The notes under the pieces are model-generated. The model saw only the letters and a program-made list of their open reading frames with translations. It did not search any database and was not told the DNA's origin. Shown here one piece after another: positions 17,665 to 26,616 of a DNA stretch of 64,000 nucleotides. The position numbers and the translations under genes are program-made. Each line of letters starts with the position of its first letter. Position 1 is the first letter of the stretch. Source of the DNA: Pseudomonadota bacterium (lineage in GTDB: Bacteria > Pseudomonadota > Gammaproteobacteria > Burkholderiales > Burkholderiaceae_C); assembly GCA_020161145.1 (NCBI GenBank), contig JAIUPQ010000003.1, positions 62,001 through 126,000 on the forward strand, given 5' to 3'.

Positions 17665-18357
17665 ATGAGCACACAACCCGCCATCGTCCTGGTTCACGGC
17701 TTCTGGGGCGGTGCCGCCCATTGGGGCAAGGTCATCACCGAACTGTCGCGCCTGGGCCGCACCAACCTGCATGCGGTGGAGAACCCGCTGACCTCGCTGG
17801 CCGACGACGCCGAGCGCACACGCAAGATGGTCAAGCAGATTCAAGGCCCCGTGCTGCTGGTAGGCCACTCCTACGGCGGCGCCGTCATCACCGAAATGGG
17901 CGACCTGCCCAACGTGGTCGGCCTGGTCTACGTGGCCGCCTTTGCCCCCGATGCAGGCGAGAGCCCGGGCAGCATCAGCCAGGCCAAGCCGCCAGCGGCC
18001 TTCCCCAACCTGGCACCGGACAGCGACGGCTACCTGTGGCTCAAGGCCGACAAGTTCCACGAGAGCTTCTGCCAGGACCTGACGGCCGACGAGGCCCGCA
18101 TCATGGCCGTGACGCAGAAAGCCCCGCTGGCCAGCACCTTCGGCAACGCCATCACCGCGCCCGCCTGGAAGAAAAAGCCCAGTTGGTACCAAGTCTCCAG
18201 CCAGGATCACATGATCAACCCCGAGAACCAGCAGATGATGTCGGCGCGGATGAATCCGAAGAAAATCATCACCCTGGACGCCAGCCACGCCTCACTGGCC
18301 TCACGCGCCGCCGAGGTCTCGGCACTGATCGTTGAAGCCGCCCACGCCAGCGTCTGA
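17665..18357 (+). CDS. Alpha/beta hydrolase (RutD/EstC-like)
   Basis: A 230-residue single-domain alpha/beta hydrolase. It has the oxyanion motif VLVHGFWGG (residues 9-17), the nucleophile elbow GHSYGG with S69, and a C-terminal histidine H208 in LDASHASL. The likely acid lies in the QDHMINPENQQ segment. There is no signal peptide, so it is cytoplasmic. Proteins of this type are annotated as esterases or salicylate-esterase-like enzymes; the true substrate is unknown. It diverges from the AcoR-like regulator that probably controls it. A DyP peroxidase follows 21 bp downstream and may share the transcript. Confidence 0.85.
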   Translation: MSTQPAIVLVHGFWGGAAHWGKVITELSRLGRTNLHAVENPLTSLADDAERTRKMVKQIQGPVLLVGHSYGGAVITEMGDLPNVVGLVYVAAFAPDAGESPGSISQAKPPAAFPNLAPDSDGYLWLKADKFHESFCQDLTADEARIMAVTQKAPLASTFGNAITAPAWKKKPSWYQVSSQDHMINPENQQMMSARMNPKKIITLDASHASLASRAAEVSALIVEAAHASV

Positions 18358-18378
18358 TCCTCTGACCCAGACTGCCTC

Positions 18379-19248
18379 ATGACCCAGCCCGCCATCCTCG
18401 CCCCCATCCCCACCGTCGGCCGCTACCTCAGCTACACGCTGCACGGCAGCGCCGATGAGGCCCGCGCCGCGCTGACGCGGCTGGCGGCCGCAGCCGATGG
18501 GCAGACGCTGGTGGTGGGCGTGGGGCAGTCACTGGCCCTGGCGCTGGGCCGGCCCCTTGCCGGCCTGGCGCCGTTTCCCCAGATTGCCGCGCCGGGCATC
18601 GACGCGCCTTCGACACCGGCCGCCCTGTGGTGCTGGCTGCGCGGCGACGACGCCGGCACGCTGCTGCTGCGCGCGCACGAGTTAACCCAGACGCTGGCAC
18701 CCGCCTTCGAGGTGCAGACCGAAGTGGGCGCCTTCTGCCACGGCGGCCAGGTGGACCGCGACCTCTCTGGCTATGAAGACGGCACCGAAAACCCCAAGGG
18801 CGCCGAAGCGGCCGAGGCGGCCCTGGCCGCAGACGGCGGCAGCTTCGTGGCCGTGCAGCAATGGGTGCACGACCTGCGCCGGATGAACCGCCTGCTGGCC
18901 AGCGGCCAGATGGATGCCGCCATCGGCCGCGAACGCACCAGCAACGACGAACTCGAAGACGCCCCCGCCCGTGCCCACGTCAAGCGCTCCGAGCAGGAGA
19001 GCTTCACACCCGAGGCCCACCTGCTGCGCCGCTCCATGCCCTGGGCCGACGGCGGCCGCAGCGGGCTGATGCTGGTGGCCTTTGGCCATTCACTGGCCGC
19101 CTTCGAAGCGCAGTGGCGCCGCATGATGGGCGAGGAAGACGGCGTCACCGACGCGCTGTTCGACTTCACCCGCCCCGTCAGCGGCGCCTACTTCTGGTGC
19201 CCCCCGCTGCACGGCGGCCGGCTTGACCTGCGCACGCTGGGCTTGTGA
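18379..19248 (+). CDS. Dye-decolorizing (DyP-type) haem peroxidase
   Basis: A 289-residue haem peroxidase, a short B-type DyP without a Tat signal. The distal-side signature GxxDG is present as GYEDG (131-135), with catalytic D134. A histidine near 220 in the ARAHVKRSEQ segment fits the proximal ligand. The C-terminal GYFWCPP-like end (SGAYFWCPPL) is usual. The substrate is unknown; some B-type DyPs are encapsulin cargo or act on haem or phenolics. Its TGA overlaps the GTG of the next gene, so it is coupled to a second haem enzyme. Confidence 0.9.
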   Translation: MTQPAILAPIPTVGRYLSYTLHGSADEARAALTRLAAAADGQTLVVGVGQSLALALGRPLAGLAPFPQIAAPGIDAPSTPAALWCWLRGDDAGTLLLRAHELTQTLAPAFEVQTEVGAFCHGGQVDRDLSGYEDGTENPKGAEAAEAALAADGGSFVAVQQWVHDLRRMNRLLASGQMDAAIGRERTSNDELEDAPARAHVKRSEQESFTPEAHLLRRSMPWADGGRSGLMLVAFGHSLAAFEAQWRRMMGEEDGVTDALFDFTRPVSGAYFWCPPLHGGRLDLRTLGL

Positions 19249-20153
19249 CGTTCGACTTCACGCACGCCGTCGCCGTCCCGTTCCGGATGCAGCCCGGCCT
19301 GCGCAAGCTGGCCGCCGGCAGCCCCCAGCTCACGCCCACCGCCCCCGGCTCGGCCCACCTGCTGGCCAAACGCCAGGTGCTGCAAACCGACTGGGCCCAC
19401 GCCTTGCTGTGCGCGCCCGGCTTTGACGCCACGCCCGCGCTGACCGCGCTGGCCGCCCATGCGGCGCGCGAACATCCCCGCGCCTGGGCCGTTGCCGCCA
19501 ACGGCGATTGGCACGCGCCGGCATTGGGCCTGCGGGTGGGCCCCGATGGCGATTGCCACGGCGATGCGCTGCTGAGCGCCTTGCCCGCACCCTGGCGCCG
19601 CGCCGCGCTGCTGGCGCTGGCCTTCGAGGAAGACTTCGCCATCGTGGACGGCGCCGGCGCCACCCTGCCCTGGCTGGCCGTCTGCCTGCCTTCACACTGG
19701 CGGCCGACCGACAAGATCGGCCGGCATTTCAGCGAGATCCACGCCCCGGTGGCCGACAACGCCTTGCTGCAGGCCGCCGGCCCACGGCTCTTCAAACTCG
19801 TCTGCGGCCCCGACACCTGGGAGCGCTTCGTCTGGAACGTCAGCCGCTACCGCACGCTGGACGCCCACCCCGACCGCGTCCACGCACCGCCCTGGCCCGC
19901 CGATGCGCCGGCCCACGCCTGGTGGCGCACCGAGCGCCAGACCTTCATCCCGCTGCCGCATCTGCAGCAAGCCGTGTTCACCATCCGCGTGCAGACCCAG
20001 CCCCTGGCCGACGCCTTGGCCACGCCCGCCCAAGCCCAGCGGCTGCATGACGCCATCGCCAGCATGAGCCCGGCCGTGCTGGCCTACCGCAGCCTCGCCG
20101 CGCCGCGCAACGCGCTGCTGGCGTGGCTGGCCGAGCGCGCCGCCGCCGCGTGA
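19245..20153 (+). CDS. Haem-dependent oxidative N-demethylase family protein (DUF3445)
   Basis: A 302-residue DUF3445 protein. The family is named after the haem-containing alpha subunit of a dimethylamine-oxidising N-demethylase. Typical segments are seen: HLLAKRQVLQTDWAHALL near residues 35-50, PSHWRPTDKIGRHFSEIHAPV near 145-165, and ERFVWNVSRYRTLDAHP near 188-205. The GTG start lies inside the peroxidase stop codon, and its own stop overlaps the next GTG, so three genes are coupled. The partner subunits of characterised N-demethylases (flavin and ferredoxin subunits) are not nearby, so the real reaction here is open. Confidence 0.8.
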   Translation: MTFDFTHAVAVPFRMQPGLRKLAAGSPQLTPTAPGSAHLLAKRQVLQTDWAHALLCAPGFDATPALTALAAHAAREHPRAWAVAANGDWHAPALGLRVGPDGDCHGDALLSALPAPWRRAALLALAFEEDFAIVDGAGATLPWLAVCLPSHWRPTDKIGRHFSEIHAPVADNALLQAAGPRLFKLVCGPDTWERFVWNVSRYRTLDAHPDRVHAPPWPADAPAHAWWRTERQTFIPLPHLQQAVFTIRVQTQPLADALATPAQAQRLHDAIASMSPAVLAYRSLAAPRNALLAWLAERAAAA

Positions 20154-21823
20154 AATCCCAACCCCTGCCACCCCCCGGCGTCGCCAGCGAGCCCGCAGCC
20201 CTGCCCGCCGGCCTTGCGGCGCATTGGCAGGGCCGGGCCCACTACACCGTGCTGCAAGAGGGCTTTGGTCGGGGCGAGGCGTTTTTGGCGCTGCGCACCG
20301 CCTGGCGGGCCCAGGCCGCGCCCGGCGCCAGGCTGACCGTCATCGCCATCGAGCCGCAGCCCTTGGCGCGCCCCGACGTGGCCCCCGCGCTGCGCGCCCT
20401 GTGGCCGCCGCGCACGCCCGACCTGCACACGCTGGTATTCGATGACGGCGCCGTCACCCTGCATCTGGCCTTTGGCACACCCGCGCTGTGGCTGCCCGAG
20501 CTGGTGGCCAAGGTCGATGCCTTTGCGCTGGCCACGCCTTCGCCGCACACCCAGCGGCTGGCGGCGCCCGGTGCGCTGGGCCTGGCCGCTCCTTCTGTAC
20601 ACCGCCCACCCTCGCCGCCGGGCCGCCGGGCTGCGGCGGTCTGCGGCCACGTCGCCGTGGTGGGCGCCGGCCTGGCGGGCGCGGCCGTGGCCCAGGCGCT
20701 GGCGCAACGCGGCGTGCGGGTCAGCGTGCTGGAGCAGGCGCCCGGCAGCGCCGCCGGCGCCTCAGGCAACCCGGCCGGCCTGTGGCACGGTGTGGTGCAC
20801 GCCCACGACGGCGCCCACGCCCAACTGCTGCGCGCCGGTGCGCTGGCCGCCGCCCGCCACTACGCCCCGCTGGTGCAGGCCGGCCGGATGCCCGGCGCGG
20901 CCGATGGGCTGGCGCGGCTGACGGATGAGGCCACCACCGCGCTGGCCGCCCGCCATGCGCTGCCGCCCGACTGGGTGCAGCCGCTGACCGCCGCCGAGGC
21001 TGGTCAGCGGCTGGGCACCCCGGTGGCGCGCAGCACCTGGTGGTTTGCCAGCGGCGGCTGGATCAGCCCACCCGCGCTGGTGCAGCACTGGCTGGCCACA
21101 CCGGGCGTGACGCTGCACACCCAGGCCGCCATCACCCACCTGGCACGCGACGGCGACGGCTGGCGCCTGCACGCCGCCGACGGCCGCGCGTGGGCAGCCG
21201 ACGCCGTGGTGCTGGCCGGCGCCCACGAGGGGCTGGCGCTGCTGGCCGGCTGGTGCGACACCCCGCTGGCGCCCACCGGCCGCCAGCGCGGCCAGGTCAC
21301 CTGGGTGGATGGCGCCGGCCTGCCCCGGCCCCGCCACCCCGTGGCCAGCGGCGCCTACGCGCTGGCCCTGCCCGATGGCCGCTGGCTGTGCGGCGCCACC
21401 AGCCAGCGCGGTGACTACGACCCCAGCGTGCGCGCAGCCGACCACGCCCAGAACCTGGCCCGCGCCGCCGCACTGTTTGGCCTGCCGCCGCCCACTGGCC
21501 TGGTGGCCCAGGGCCGCGTCGGCTGGCGCCTGGTCACCGACGACCGCCTGCCGCTGCTGGGCCCGGTGCCGCTGCCGGCAGCCCAGCGCCAGGGCGCGCG
21601 CCGGCAGGAACAGCCGCGCCAGGTGCCGCGCGTGCCGGGGCTGTACGTGTGCACCGCGCTGGGCTCGCGTGGCCTCACGCTGGCGCCGCTGCTGGGCCAG
21701 ACGCTGGCGGCGTGGATGGTGGGTGAGCCGCTGCCGCTGGCAGCCAGCCTGGTGGATGCCGTGGATGCGGCGCGGTTTGTGGCCCGCGCTGCGCGTCAGG
21801 CGGGCCGGGCTCAGGCGCGATAG
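20150..21823 (+). CDS. mnmC: MnmC-type FAD-dependent tRNA modification enzyme with degenerate methyltransferase domain
   Basis: A 557-residue protein; bifunctional MnmC is usually around 620-680. The C-terminal oxidase domain (FAD-dependent demodification of cmnm5U to nm5U in tRNA wobble uridine) looks intact: Rossmann motif VAVVGAGLAGAAVAQAL near residue 168, SGNPAGL, ASGGWISPP, and the terminal GLYVCTALGSRGLTLAPLLG. The N-terminal methyltransferase domain is reduced to about 100 residues. The SAM loop reads EGFGRGEAF rather than the usual TGFGTGLNF. After KVDAF (to residue 125) the expected LDGFAP catalytic segment and everything beyond is missing. The GTG start overlaps the DUF3445 stop. 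The 3' end overlaps the convergent ASCH gene by 13 bp. Confidence 0.88.
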   Translation: MKSQPLPPPGVASEPAALPAGLAAHWQGRAHYTVLQEGFGRGEAFLALRTAWRAQAAPGARLTVIAIEPQPLARPDVAPALRALWPPRTPDLHTLVFDDGAVTLHLAFGTPALWLPELVAKVDAFALATPSPHTQRLAAPGALGLAAPSVHRPPSPPGRRAAAVCGHVAVVGAGLAGAAVAQALAQRGVRVSVLEQAPGSAAGASGNPAGLWHGVVHAHDGAHAQLLRAGALAAARHYAPLVQAGRMPGAADGLARLTDEATTALAARHALPPDWVQPLTAAEAGQRLGTPVARSTWWFASGGWISPPALVQHWLATPGVTLHTQAAITHLARDGDGWRLHAADGRAWAADAVVLAGAHEGLALLAGWCDTPLAPTGRQRGQVTWVDGAGLPRPRHPVASGAYALALPDGRWLCGATSQRGDYDPSVRAADHAQNLARAAALFGLPPPTGLVAQGRVGWRLVTDDRLPLLGPVPLPAAQRQGARRQEQPRQVPRVPGLYVCTALGSRGLTLAPLLGQTLAAWMVGEPLPLAASLVDAVDAARFVARAARQAGRAQAR

Positions 21824-22269
21824 ACCACCTCGAAGCGCTCGCACACCACCGCCGCATCGGGCCTGAACGGCAAGCCCATGGCCGCGCACTCGCGCTGGAA
21901 GTAGGCCACGTGCACCTGCATCCAGTAGGCCAGCGAGCCATCGCCCTCACCCTCCACGGCGGCGAACTCGGCGCCGACGGCGTTCAGCGCGCACCGGTCC
22001 GTGCGCGTCGTGCGGATCACGCAGACCGGATGGCCACCGCCATCCAGCACCACGCTCTCGTCACCCGGCTCGGGTGGGCGCTGGCCCTCGTGGGCATAGG
22101 CCGCCACCAGCGCCGTGGTGGCGCGCTTGGTGCCGGCCAGCACCAGCGCCGCCAGTTCGTCCTGCACGGCGGGCGTGTCGGCAAAGGCGAACACGTCGTA
22201 GGGCTGGGCCTGCCCCTCGGGGTGGGCAGCGCGGTAGCTGCGCCAGAACGCAGCCACCTCGGAGGTCAT
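21811..22269 (-). CDS. ASCH domain protein (YqfB/PUA-like)
   Basis: A 152-residue protein of the ASCH superfamily, a PUA-like RNA-binding fold. Characteristic features are the [13 protein letters not shown] segment (the family GxKxxT signature), [26 protein letters not shown] in the barrel, and the C-terminal [28 protein letters not shown]. Some ASCH proteins have amidohydrolase or nuclease activity, but the function here is unknown. The ATG overlaps the rpiA stop (ATGA), so it is translated from the rpiA transcript. Confidence 0.85.
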   Translation of the reverse strand: MTSEVAAFWRSYRAAHPEGQAQPYDVFAFADTPAVQDELAALVLAGTKRATTALVAAYAHEGQRPPEPGDESVVLDGGGHPVCVIRTTRTDRCALNAVGAEFAAVEGEGDGSLAYWMQVHVAYFQRECAAMGLPFRPDAAVVCERFEVVYRA

Positions 22270-22943
22270 GCGAAGGTCAGCGTCTGCACGCCCGTGGGCG
22301 TGCCCAGCAGGCAGACCTGGGCGCGGTGGCGGGCGAAGATGCCCACGCTGACCACGCCGGGCCACTGGTTGACCTCGGCCTCCATGGCGGCAGGGTCGGT
22401 GATGGCCAGGCCGCGCACGTCGAGGATGTGCTGGCCGTTGTCGGTGACCACGCCTTCGCGCCGCACCGCCTCGCCGCCGTATTGCGCGGCAAAGCGGCGC
22501 GCCACCTGGGCGGCGGCCATGGGGATGACCTCCACGGGCAGCGGATAACGGCCCAGCACGGCCACCTGCTTGGAGGCGTCGACGATGCAGACGAAGCGCT
22601 GCGCCAGGTCGGCCACGATTTTTTCGCGCGTCAGCGCCGCGCCGCCGCCCTTGATCATGCAACCCTGGCCGTCGATCTCGTCGGCACCATCGATGTAGAC
22701 GGGCAGCTCGGTCACCGCTGCCGCATCCAGCACCTTGATGCCCGCAGCCGCCAGCAGCCGGCTGCTGGCCTCGGAGGACGACACCGCCCCGGCCACCGGC
22801 ACGCCGCTGGCGGCCAGGGCCTTGATGAAGGCGTTGACGGTGGAGCCTGTGCCCACGCCAATCAGCGCGCCGGGTTGCACGTAAGCCAGCGCAGCCTGCG
22901 CCACCTGGGCCTTGAGTTCGTCCTGGGTCATGGTGGGGCTCAT
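22266..22943 (-). CDS. rpiA: Ribose-5-phosphate isomerase A
   Basis: A 225-residue RpiA, interconverting ribose-5-phosphate and ribulose-5-phosphate in the pentose phosphate pathway. Motifs are complete: [12 protein letters not shown] (substrate phosphate loop), the catalytic region [27 protein letters not shown], and [11 protein letters not shown]. Starts at 22943 (MSPTMTQDE) and 22931 (MTQDELK) are both possible. The frame is open further upstream only because it crosses the two tRNA genes. tRNA-Arg diverges 15 bp away. Confidence 0.96.
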   Translation of the reverse strand: MSPTMTQDELKAQVAQAALAYVQPGALIGVGTGSTVNAFIKALAASGVPVAGAVSSSEASSRLLAAAGIKVLDAAAVTELPVYIDGADEIDGQGCMIKGGGAALTREKIVADLAQRFVCIVDASKQVAVLGRYPLPVEVIPMAAAQVARRFAAQYGGEAVRREGVVTDNGQHILDVRGLAITDPAAMEAEVNQWPGVVSVGIFARHRAQVCLLGTPTGVQTLTFA

Positions 22944-22958
22944 AGAATGCCGGGTTTG

Positions 22959-23035
22959 CTGCCCGTAGCTCAACTGGATAGAGCAGCTGCCTTCTAAGCA
23001 GCAGGTCGGGGGTTCGAGTCCCTCCGGGCAGGCCA
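22959..23035 (+). tRNA. tRNA-Arg (TCT)
   Basis: A 77-nt cloverleaf. The acceptor CTGCCCG pairs with CGGGCAG, the anticodon stem-loop is CTGCC-TTCTAAG-CAG with anticodon TCT, the T-loop is TTCGAGT, and G73 plus CCA are encoded. It decodes AGA and AGG, codons that are very rare in this GC-rich genome. It is followed at 22 bp by tRNA-Pro on the opposite strand. Confidence 0.97.
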
Positions 23036-23056
23036 ACCCATGGGTTGGCGGCAGGT

Positions 23057-23133
23057 TGGTCGGGGTGAGACGATTCGAACGTCCGACCCATTGCTCCCAA
23101 AGCAATTGCGCTACCAGGCTGCGCTACACCCCG
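23057..23133 (-). tRNA. tRNA-Pro (TGG)
   Basis: A 77-nt cloverleaf on the minus strand. The acceptor CGGGGTG pairs with CACCCCG, the anticodon stem TTGCT-AGCAA encloses TTTGGGA (anticodon TGG), the T-arm is GGACG-TTCGAAT-CGTCT, and A73 plus CCA are encoded. Confidence 0.97.
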
Positions 23134-23154
23134 ACGAAGCATGGGATTCTAGCT

Positions 23155-24042
23155 TTGACTGCACGCAGCACCACACTCACCCCTCTGATCGTCGTTTGTC
23201 TGGCCGCCACCTGGTTCGTTTGGGGCTCCACCTACCTCGCCATCAAGTTCGCACTGGACGGCTTTCCGCCCTTCTTCATGATGGGCACGCGCTTTCTGGT
23301 GGCCGGGCTGGTGCTGGCCGCCTGGATGCGGTGGCGCGGCGCGCCCTGGCCCTCGCGGCGCCAATGGGCCCATGCGCTGCTGATCGGCGCGCTGCTGCTG
23401 GGCGGCGGTATGGGCGCCACGGCCTATGCCGAGCTGACCGTGTCGTCAGGCCTGGTGGTGGCGTTCATCGCCGTCTCGCCGCTGATGATTGCGGCGCTCA
23501 ACAGCCTGTACGGCAGCCACCCCTCGCGGCTGGAATGGGCGGGCATCGGCGTGGGCCTGGTGGGCACGGTGCTGTTGACGCAGGGCAGCGGCTTCGCGGG
23601 CGCGCCGCTGGGCCTGGCCGCCATCGCCTTTGCCTGCGCCACCTGGTGCGTGGGCAGTGTGCTGAGCCAGCGGCAGTTTCCGTTGGCGCCCGGCGCCATG
23701 GGCTTCGCCAGCGAGATGATTGCCGGCGCGCTGGTGCTGCTGCTGATGTCGTGGCTGGCCGGCGAGCAGCCCAACTGGCAGCTGGCCACCATCCCGGCCC
23801 AGGCCTGGTGGGCCTGGGTCTACCTGGTGGTGGCCGGCTCCCTGATCGCCTTCAACGCCTACATGGTGCTGCTGGAGAAGGCCTCATCCGGCCTGGCCTC
23901 GAGCTACACCTACGTCAACCCCGTGATCGCCATGCTGCTGGGCGTCTGGCTGGCCAACGAGGTCGTCGCCCCCCTCGAATGGGCCGCCGTCGGCATCATC
24001 CTCAGCGGCGTCGTCCTGCTGCTGATCGCCCGCAAGGCATAG
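23155..24042 (+). CDS. EamA family (drug/metabolite) transporter
   Basis: A 295-residue DMT-superfamily exporter with ten predicted membrane helices in two EamA repeats. The first helix carries WFVWGSTYLAIKFAL, and the second repeat has TYVNPVIAMLLGVWLANE, both typical of the YedA/RhaT-like group. No in-frame ATG exists before the first helix. The only initiation codon after the tRNA-Pro gene that fits is TTG at 23155 (giving MTARSTTLTPLI), with no clear Shine-Dalgarno. The substrate is unknown; amino-acid or metabolite efflux is usual for the group. Confidence 0.85.
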   Translation: MTARSTTLTPLIVVCLAATWFVWGSTYLAIKFALDGFPPFFMMGTRFLVAGLVLAAWMRWRGAPWPSRRQWAHALLIGALLLGGGMGATAYAELTVSSGLVVAFIAVSPLMIAALNSLYGSHPSRLEWAGIGVGLVGTVLLTQGSGFAGAPLGLAAIAFACATWCVGSVLSQRQFPLAPGAMGFASEMIAGALVLLLMSWLAGEQPNWQLATIPAQAWWAWVYLVVAGSLIAFNAYMVLLEKASSGLASSYTYVNPVIAMLLGVWLANEVVAPLEWAAVGIILSGVVLLLIARKA

Positions 24043-24055
24043 CCCAAACCCAGCA

Positions 24056-24134
24056 CACACCGCCGATCCGGCTTTGCCGGTCGGCCGGTGTGGCCCCTTG
24101 AGGGGCGCGATCTGTGATCGCGTAGGGGTGGACG
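24056..24134. repeat. Three-hairpin intergenic repeat, copy 1
   Basis: Three consecutive palindromes fill the gap between the EamA gene and the convergent dnaB. The first is a long stem from 24056 to 24092 (core CCGGC-TTT-GCCGG). The second is GCCCC-TTGA-GGGGC (24093-24106). The third is CGCGATC-TGT-GATCGCG (24106-24122). A short tail GTAGGGGTGGACG runs to the dnaB stop codon. A second copy with the same order lies at 34032-34117. The position just after a stop codon suggests a transcript-end or mRNA-stability element. Confidence 0.75.
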
Positions 24135-25571
24135 TCAATACTCGGCAAACTGCGCATCCGGCGCCAGGTTGTCGAACTTGGTCAGCGGCTTGAGGAAGGC
24201 CAGGTGCACCGCCCCCACGGGGCCGTTTCGCTGCTTGGCGATGATGATCTCGGCGGTGCCGGGCACCTTGGAGCTGTCGCGGTTGTAATAGTCGTCGCGG
24301 TAGATGAACATGATGACGTCGGCATCCTGCTCGATGGCGCCGGATTCGCGCAGGTCGCTCATCATCGGGCGTTTGTCGGTGCGGGTCTCCACGCTGCGGT
24401 TGAGCTGCGACAGCGCAATCACCGGGCAGTGCAGCTCCTTGGCCAGGGCCTTGAGGCCGCGCGAAATCTCGGAGATCTCGGTGGCGCGGTTCTCGTTGCT
24501 GGCCGAGGCGTTGCCGCTCATCAGCTGCAGATAGTCCACGACGATCAACCCCAGCTTGCCGCTCTGGCGCGCCTGGCGGCGGGCGCGGGCACGCAGCTCG
24601 GCCGAGTTGAGCGCCGGGGTTTCGTCGATGTAGAGATGGGCCTTGGCCAGTTGGTCGGCGGCGTCGGCCAGGCGGCCCCAGTCGTCGTCCTTGAGGCGGC
24701 CGGTGCGCAGGCCTGACTGATCGATGCGGCCCAGCGAGCCCACCATGCGCAGCGCGAGCTGCGCCGCGCCCATTTCCATCGAGAACACCACCACAGGCAG
24801 CCCCTCGGCCACCGCCACATGCTCGGCGATGTTGAGCGCAAACGCGGTCTTGCCCATCGAGGGCCGCGCGGCCAGGATGATGAGGTCGCCCGGTTGCAGG
24901 CCGGCGGTCATGCGGTCGAGGTCGAAAAAACCGCTGCGCACGCCGGTCACGTCCTCGGCGCCGTTCTTGTGCAACTCGTCCACGCGGTCGATCAGCGCGG
25001 CCACCAACTGCTTCATGTCCTGAAAGCCCTGGCGCGTGCGCTGGGTTTCTTCGCCGATCTTGAAGACGCGGCTCTCGGCCTCGTCCAGGATTTGTGACAC
25101 CGGCTTGCCCTGGGGGTTGAAGGCCTGGGTGGCGGTCTCGTCGCTGGCGGCAATCAGCTTGCGCAGCACCGCCTTCTCGCGCACGATTTCGGCATAGCGG
25201 CGCAGGTTGGCCGCGCTGGGCACGCTCTGCGCCAACGCGTTGAGGTAGGCCAGGCCACCGCACTCCTCGCCCTTGCCAAAGCTCTGCAGCTGCTCGTAGA
25301 CGGTGATGACGTCGGCCGGCTTGCTGGCGGCCACCAGTTGGCCCACCGCGCCGAAGATGGTGCGGTGCTCCCAGCGGTAGAAGTCGCTGTCCGTCAGCAC
25401 ATCGGCCGCGCGGTCCCAGGCGCCGTTGTCCAGCAGCAGGCCGCCCAGCACGCTTTGCTCGGCCTCTACCGAATGCGGTGGCACACGCAGGCGGGCCACC
25501 TCGTCGTCGGGGTGGGCGGGCATGGCGTCCAGCAAAGGAGGCAGCAAGTCGTCGGGCATGGTTTCGGGCAT
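24135..25571 (-). CDS. dnaB: Replicative DNA helicase DnaB
   Basis: A 478-residue hexameric helicase that unwinds DNA at the replication fork. The N-terminal primase-interacting domain begins at [18 protein letters not shown] (~33). The RecA-like motor has Walker [14 protein letters not shown], Walker [13 protein letters not shown] and the arginine finger region, and ends with [14 protein letters not shown]. No intein is present. The ATG at 25571 (MPETMPDD) is the first in frame with the family start. kynA diverges upstream across 111 bp that contain a perfect DnaA box. Confidence 0.97.
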   Translation of the reverse strand: MPETMPDDLLPPLLDAMPAHPDDEVARLRVPPHSVEAEQSVLGGLLLDNGAWDRAADVLTDSDFYRWEHRTIFGAVGQLVAASKPADVITVYEQLQSFGKGEECGGLAYLNALAQSVPSAANLRRYAEIVREKAVLRKLIAASDETATQAFNPQGKPVSQILDEAESRVFKIGEETQRTRQGFQDMKQLVAALIDRVDELHKNGAEDVTGVRSGFFDLDRMTAGLQPGDLIILAARPSMGKTAFALNIAEHVAVAEGLPVVVFSMEMGAAQLALRMVGSLGRIDQSGLRTGRLKDDDWGRLADAADQLAKAHLYIDETPALNSAELRARARRQARQSGKLGLIVVDYLQLMSGNASASNENRATEISEISRGLKALAKELHCPVIALSQLNRSVETRTDKRPMMSDLRESGAIEQDADVIMFIYRDDYYNRDSSKVPGTAEIIIAKQRNGPVGAVHLAFLKPLTKFDNLAPDAQFAEY

Positions 25572-25627
25572 GCCGGCATGGTAGCGGCCGGGCCGCAAGG
25601 GGGCCACGCACAAGCCTGGGCATGGCC

Positions 25628-25636
25628 TGTGGATAA
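25628..25636 (-). promoter_or_regulatory. DnaA box upstream of dnaB
   Basis: The minus strand carries the consensus DnaA box TTATCCACA exactly (TGTGGATAA on the plus strand), 57 bp upstream of the dnaB start in the dnaB/kynA divergent region. DnaA acts as a transcription factor at such sites. A single exact 9-mer could occur by chance in a window this size, but the place is suggestive. Confidence 0.45.
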
Positions 25637-25682
25637 GCCGGTGGACAATGCCGGCCACACCGCATGCCGCGAGGAGACCCCC

Positions 25683-26543
25683 ATGTCCTGCCCCCACAGC
25701 AACCCCGGCGACACCGAACGCATCGTGCGCGAGGAAGGCGCCCAGCTCGACTTCGCCAGCCAGATGAGCTACGGCGACTACCTGCACCTGGACCCGGTGC
25801 TCAGCGCCCAGCACCCGCTGTCGCCGGCCCACGACGAGATGCTCTTCATCATCCAGCACCAGACCAGCGAGCTGTGGATGAAGCTGATGCTGACCGAGGT
25901 GGGCGCGGCTATTGCCGACATCCGCGCCGACCGCCTGGCGCCCGCGTTCAAGAAGCTGGCGCGGGCCAGCCGCATCATGGAGCAGCTGGTGGGTGCCTGG
26001 AGCGTGCTGGCCACCATGACGCCCACCGAGTACACCGCCATCCGCCCCTACCTGGGCCCGTCCAGCGGTTTTCAGAGCTACCAGTACCGCTGCATCGAGT
26101 TCGCCATGGGCAACAAGAACGCCGCCATGCTGGCCCCGCACCGCCACCATCCCCAGCGGCTGGCGCTGGTGCAGGCGGCCTACGAGGCGCCCTCGCTGTA
26201 CGACGAGGCACTGCAGTTGATGGCGCGCCGGGGCCTGCCCGTGCCGGCCAACTACCTGGCGCGCGACTGGACACAGCCTTACGTCGCCAGCCCCCAGGTT
26301 GAGGCCGCCTGGCTGACCGTCTACCGCGACCCCGAAACCTATTGGGACCTGTACCAGTTGGCCGAGAAGCTGTGCGACCTGGAAGACGCGTTCCGCCTCT
26401 GGCGCTTTCGCCACGTGACCACGGTGGAGCGCATCATCGGCTTCAAGCGGGGCACCGGCGGCACCAGCGGCGTCGACTACCTGCGCAAGATGCTGGACGT
26501 GGTGCTGTTCCCCGAACTCTGGGCCTTGCGCACCGCCCTCTGA
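25683..26543 (+). CDS. kynA: Tryptophan 2,3-dioxygenase
   Basis: A 286-residue haem dioxygenase that opens the tryptophan indole ring to N-formylkynurenine, the first step of the kynurenine pathway. It has the family signature [31 protein letters not shown], and the C-terminal histidine/substrate loop [32 protein letters not shown] stands five bases before the ATG at 25683. kynB and kynU are not adjacent, so the rest of the pathway is elsewhere. Confidence 0.97.
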   Translation: MSCPHSNPGDTERIVREEGAQLDFASQMSYGDYLHLDPVLSAQHPLSPAHDEMLFIIQHQTSELWMKLMLTEVGAAIADIRADRLAPAFKKLARASRIMEQLVGAWSVLATMTPTEYTAIRPYLGPSSGFQSYQYRCIEFAMGNKNAAMLAPHRHHPQRLALVQAAYEAPSLYDEALQLMARRGLPVPANYLARDWTQPYVASPQVEAAWLTVYRDPETYWDLYQLAEKLCDLEDAFRLWRFRHVTTVERIIGFKRGTGGTSGVDYLRKMLDVVLFPELWALRTAL

Positions 26544-26616
26544 TCCCCCATCAGCGGGACACCAGCGCGCCGGCAGCGGCGTAGGCTGCATGGTCATACC
26601 CCAAGAGGAGGAGACC

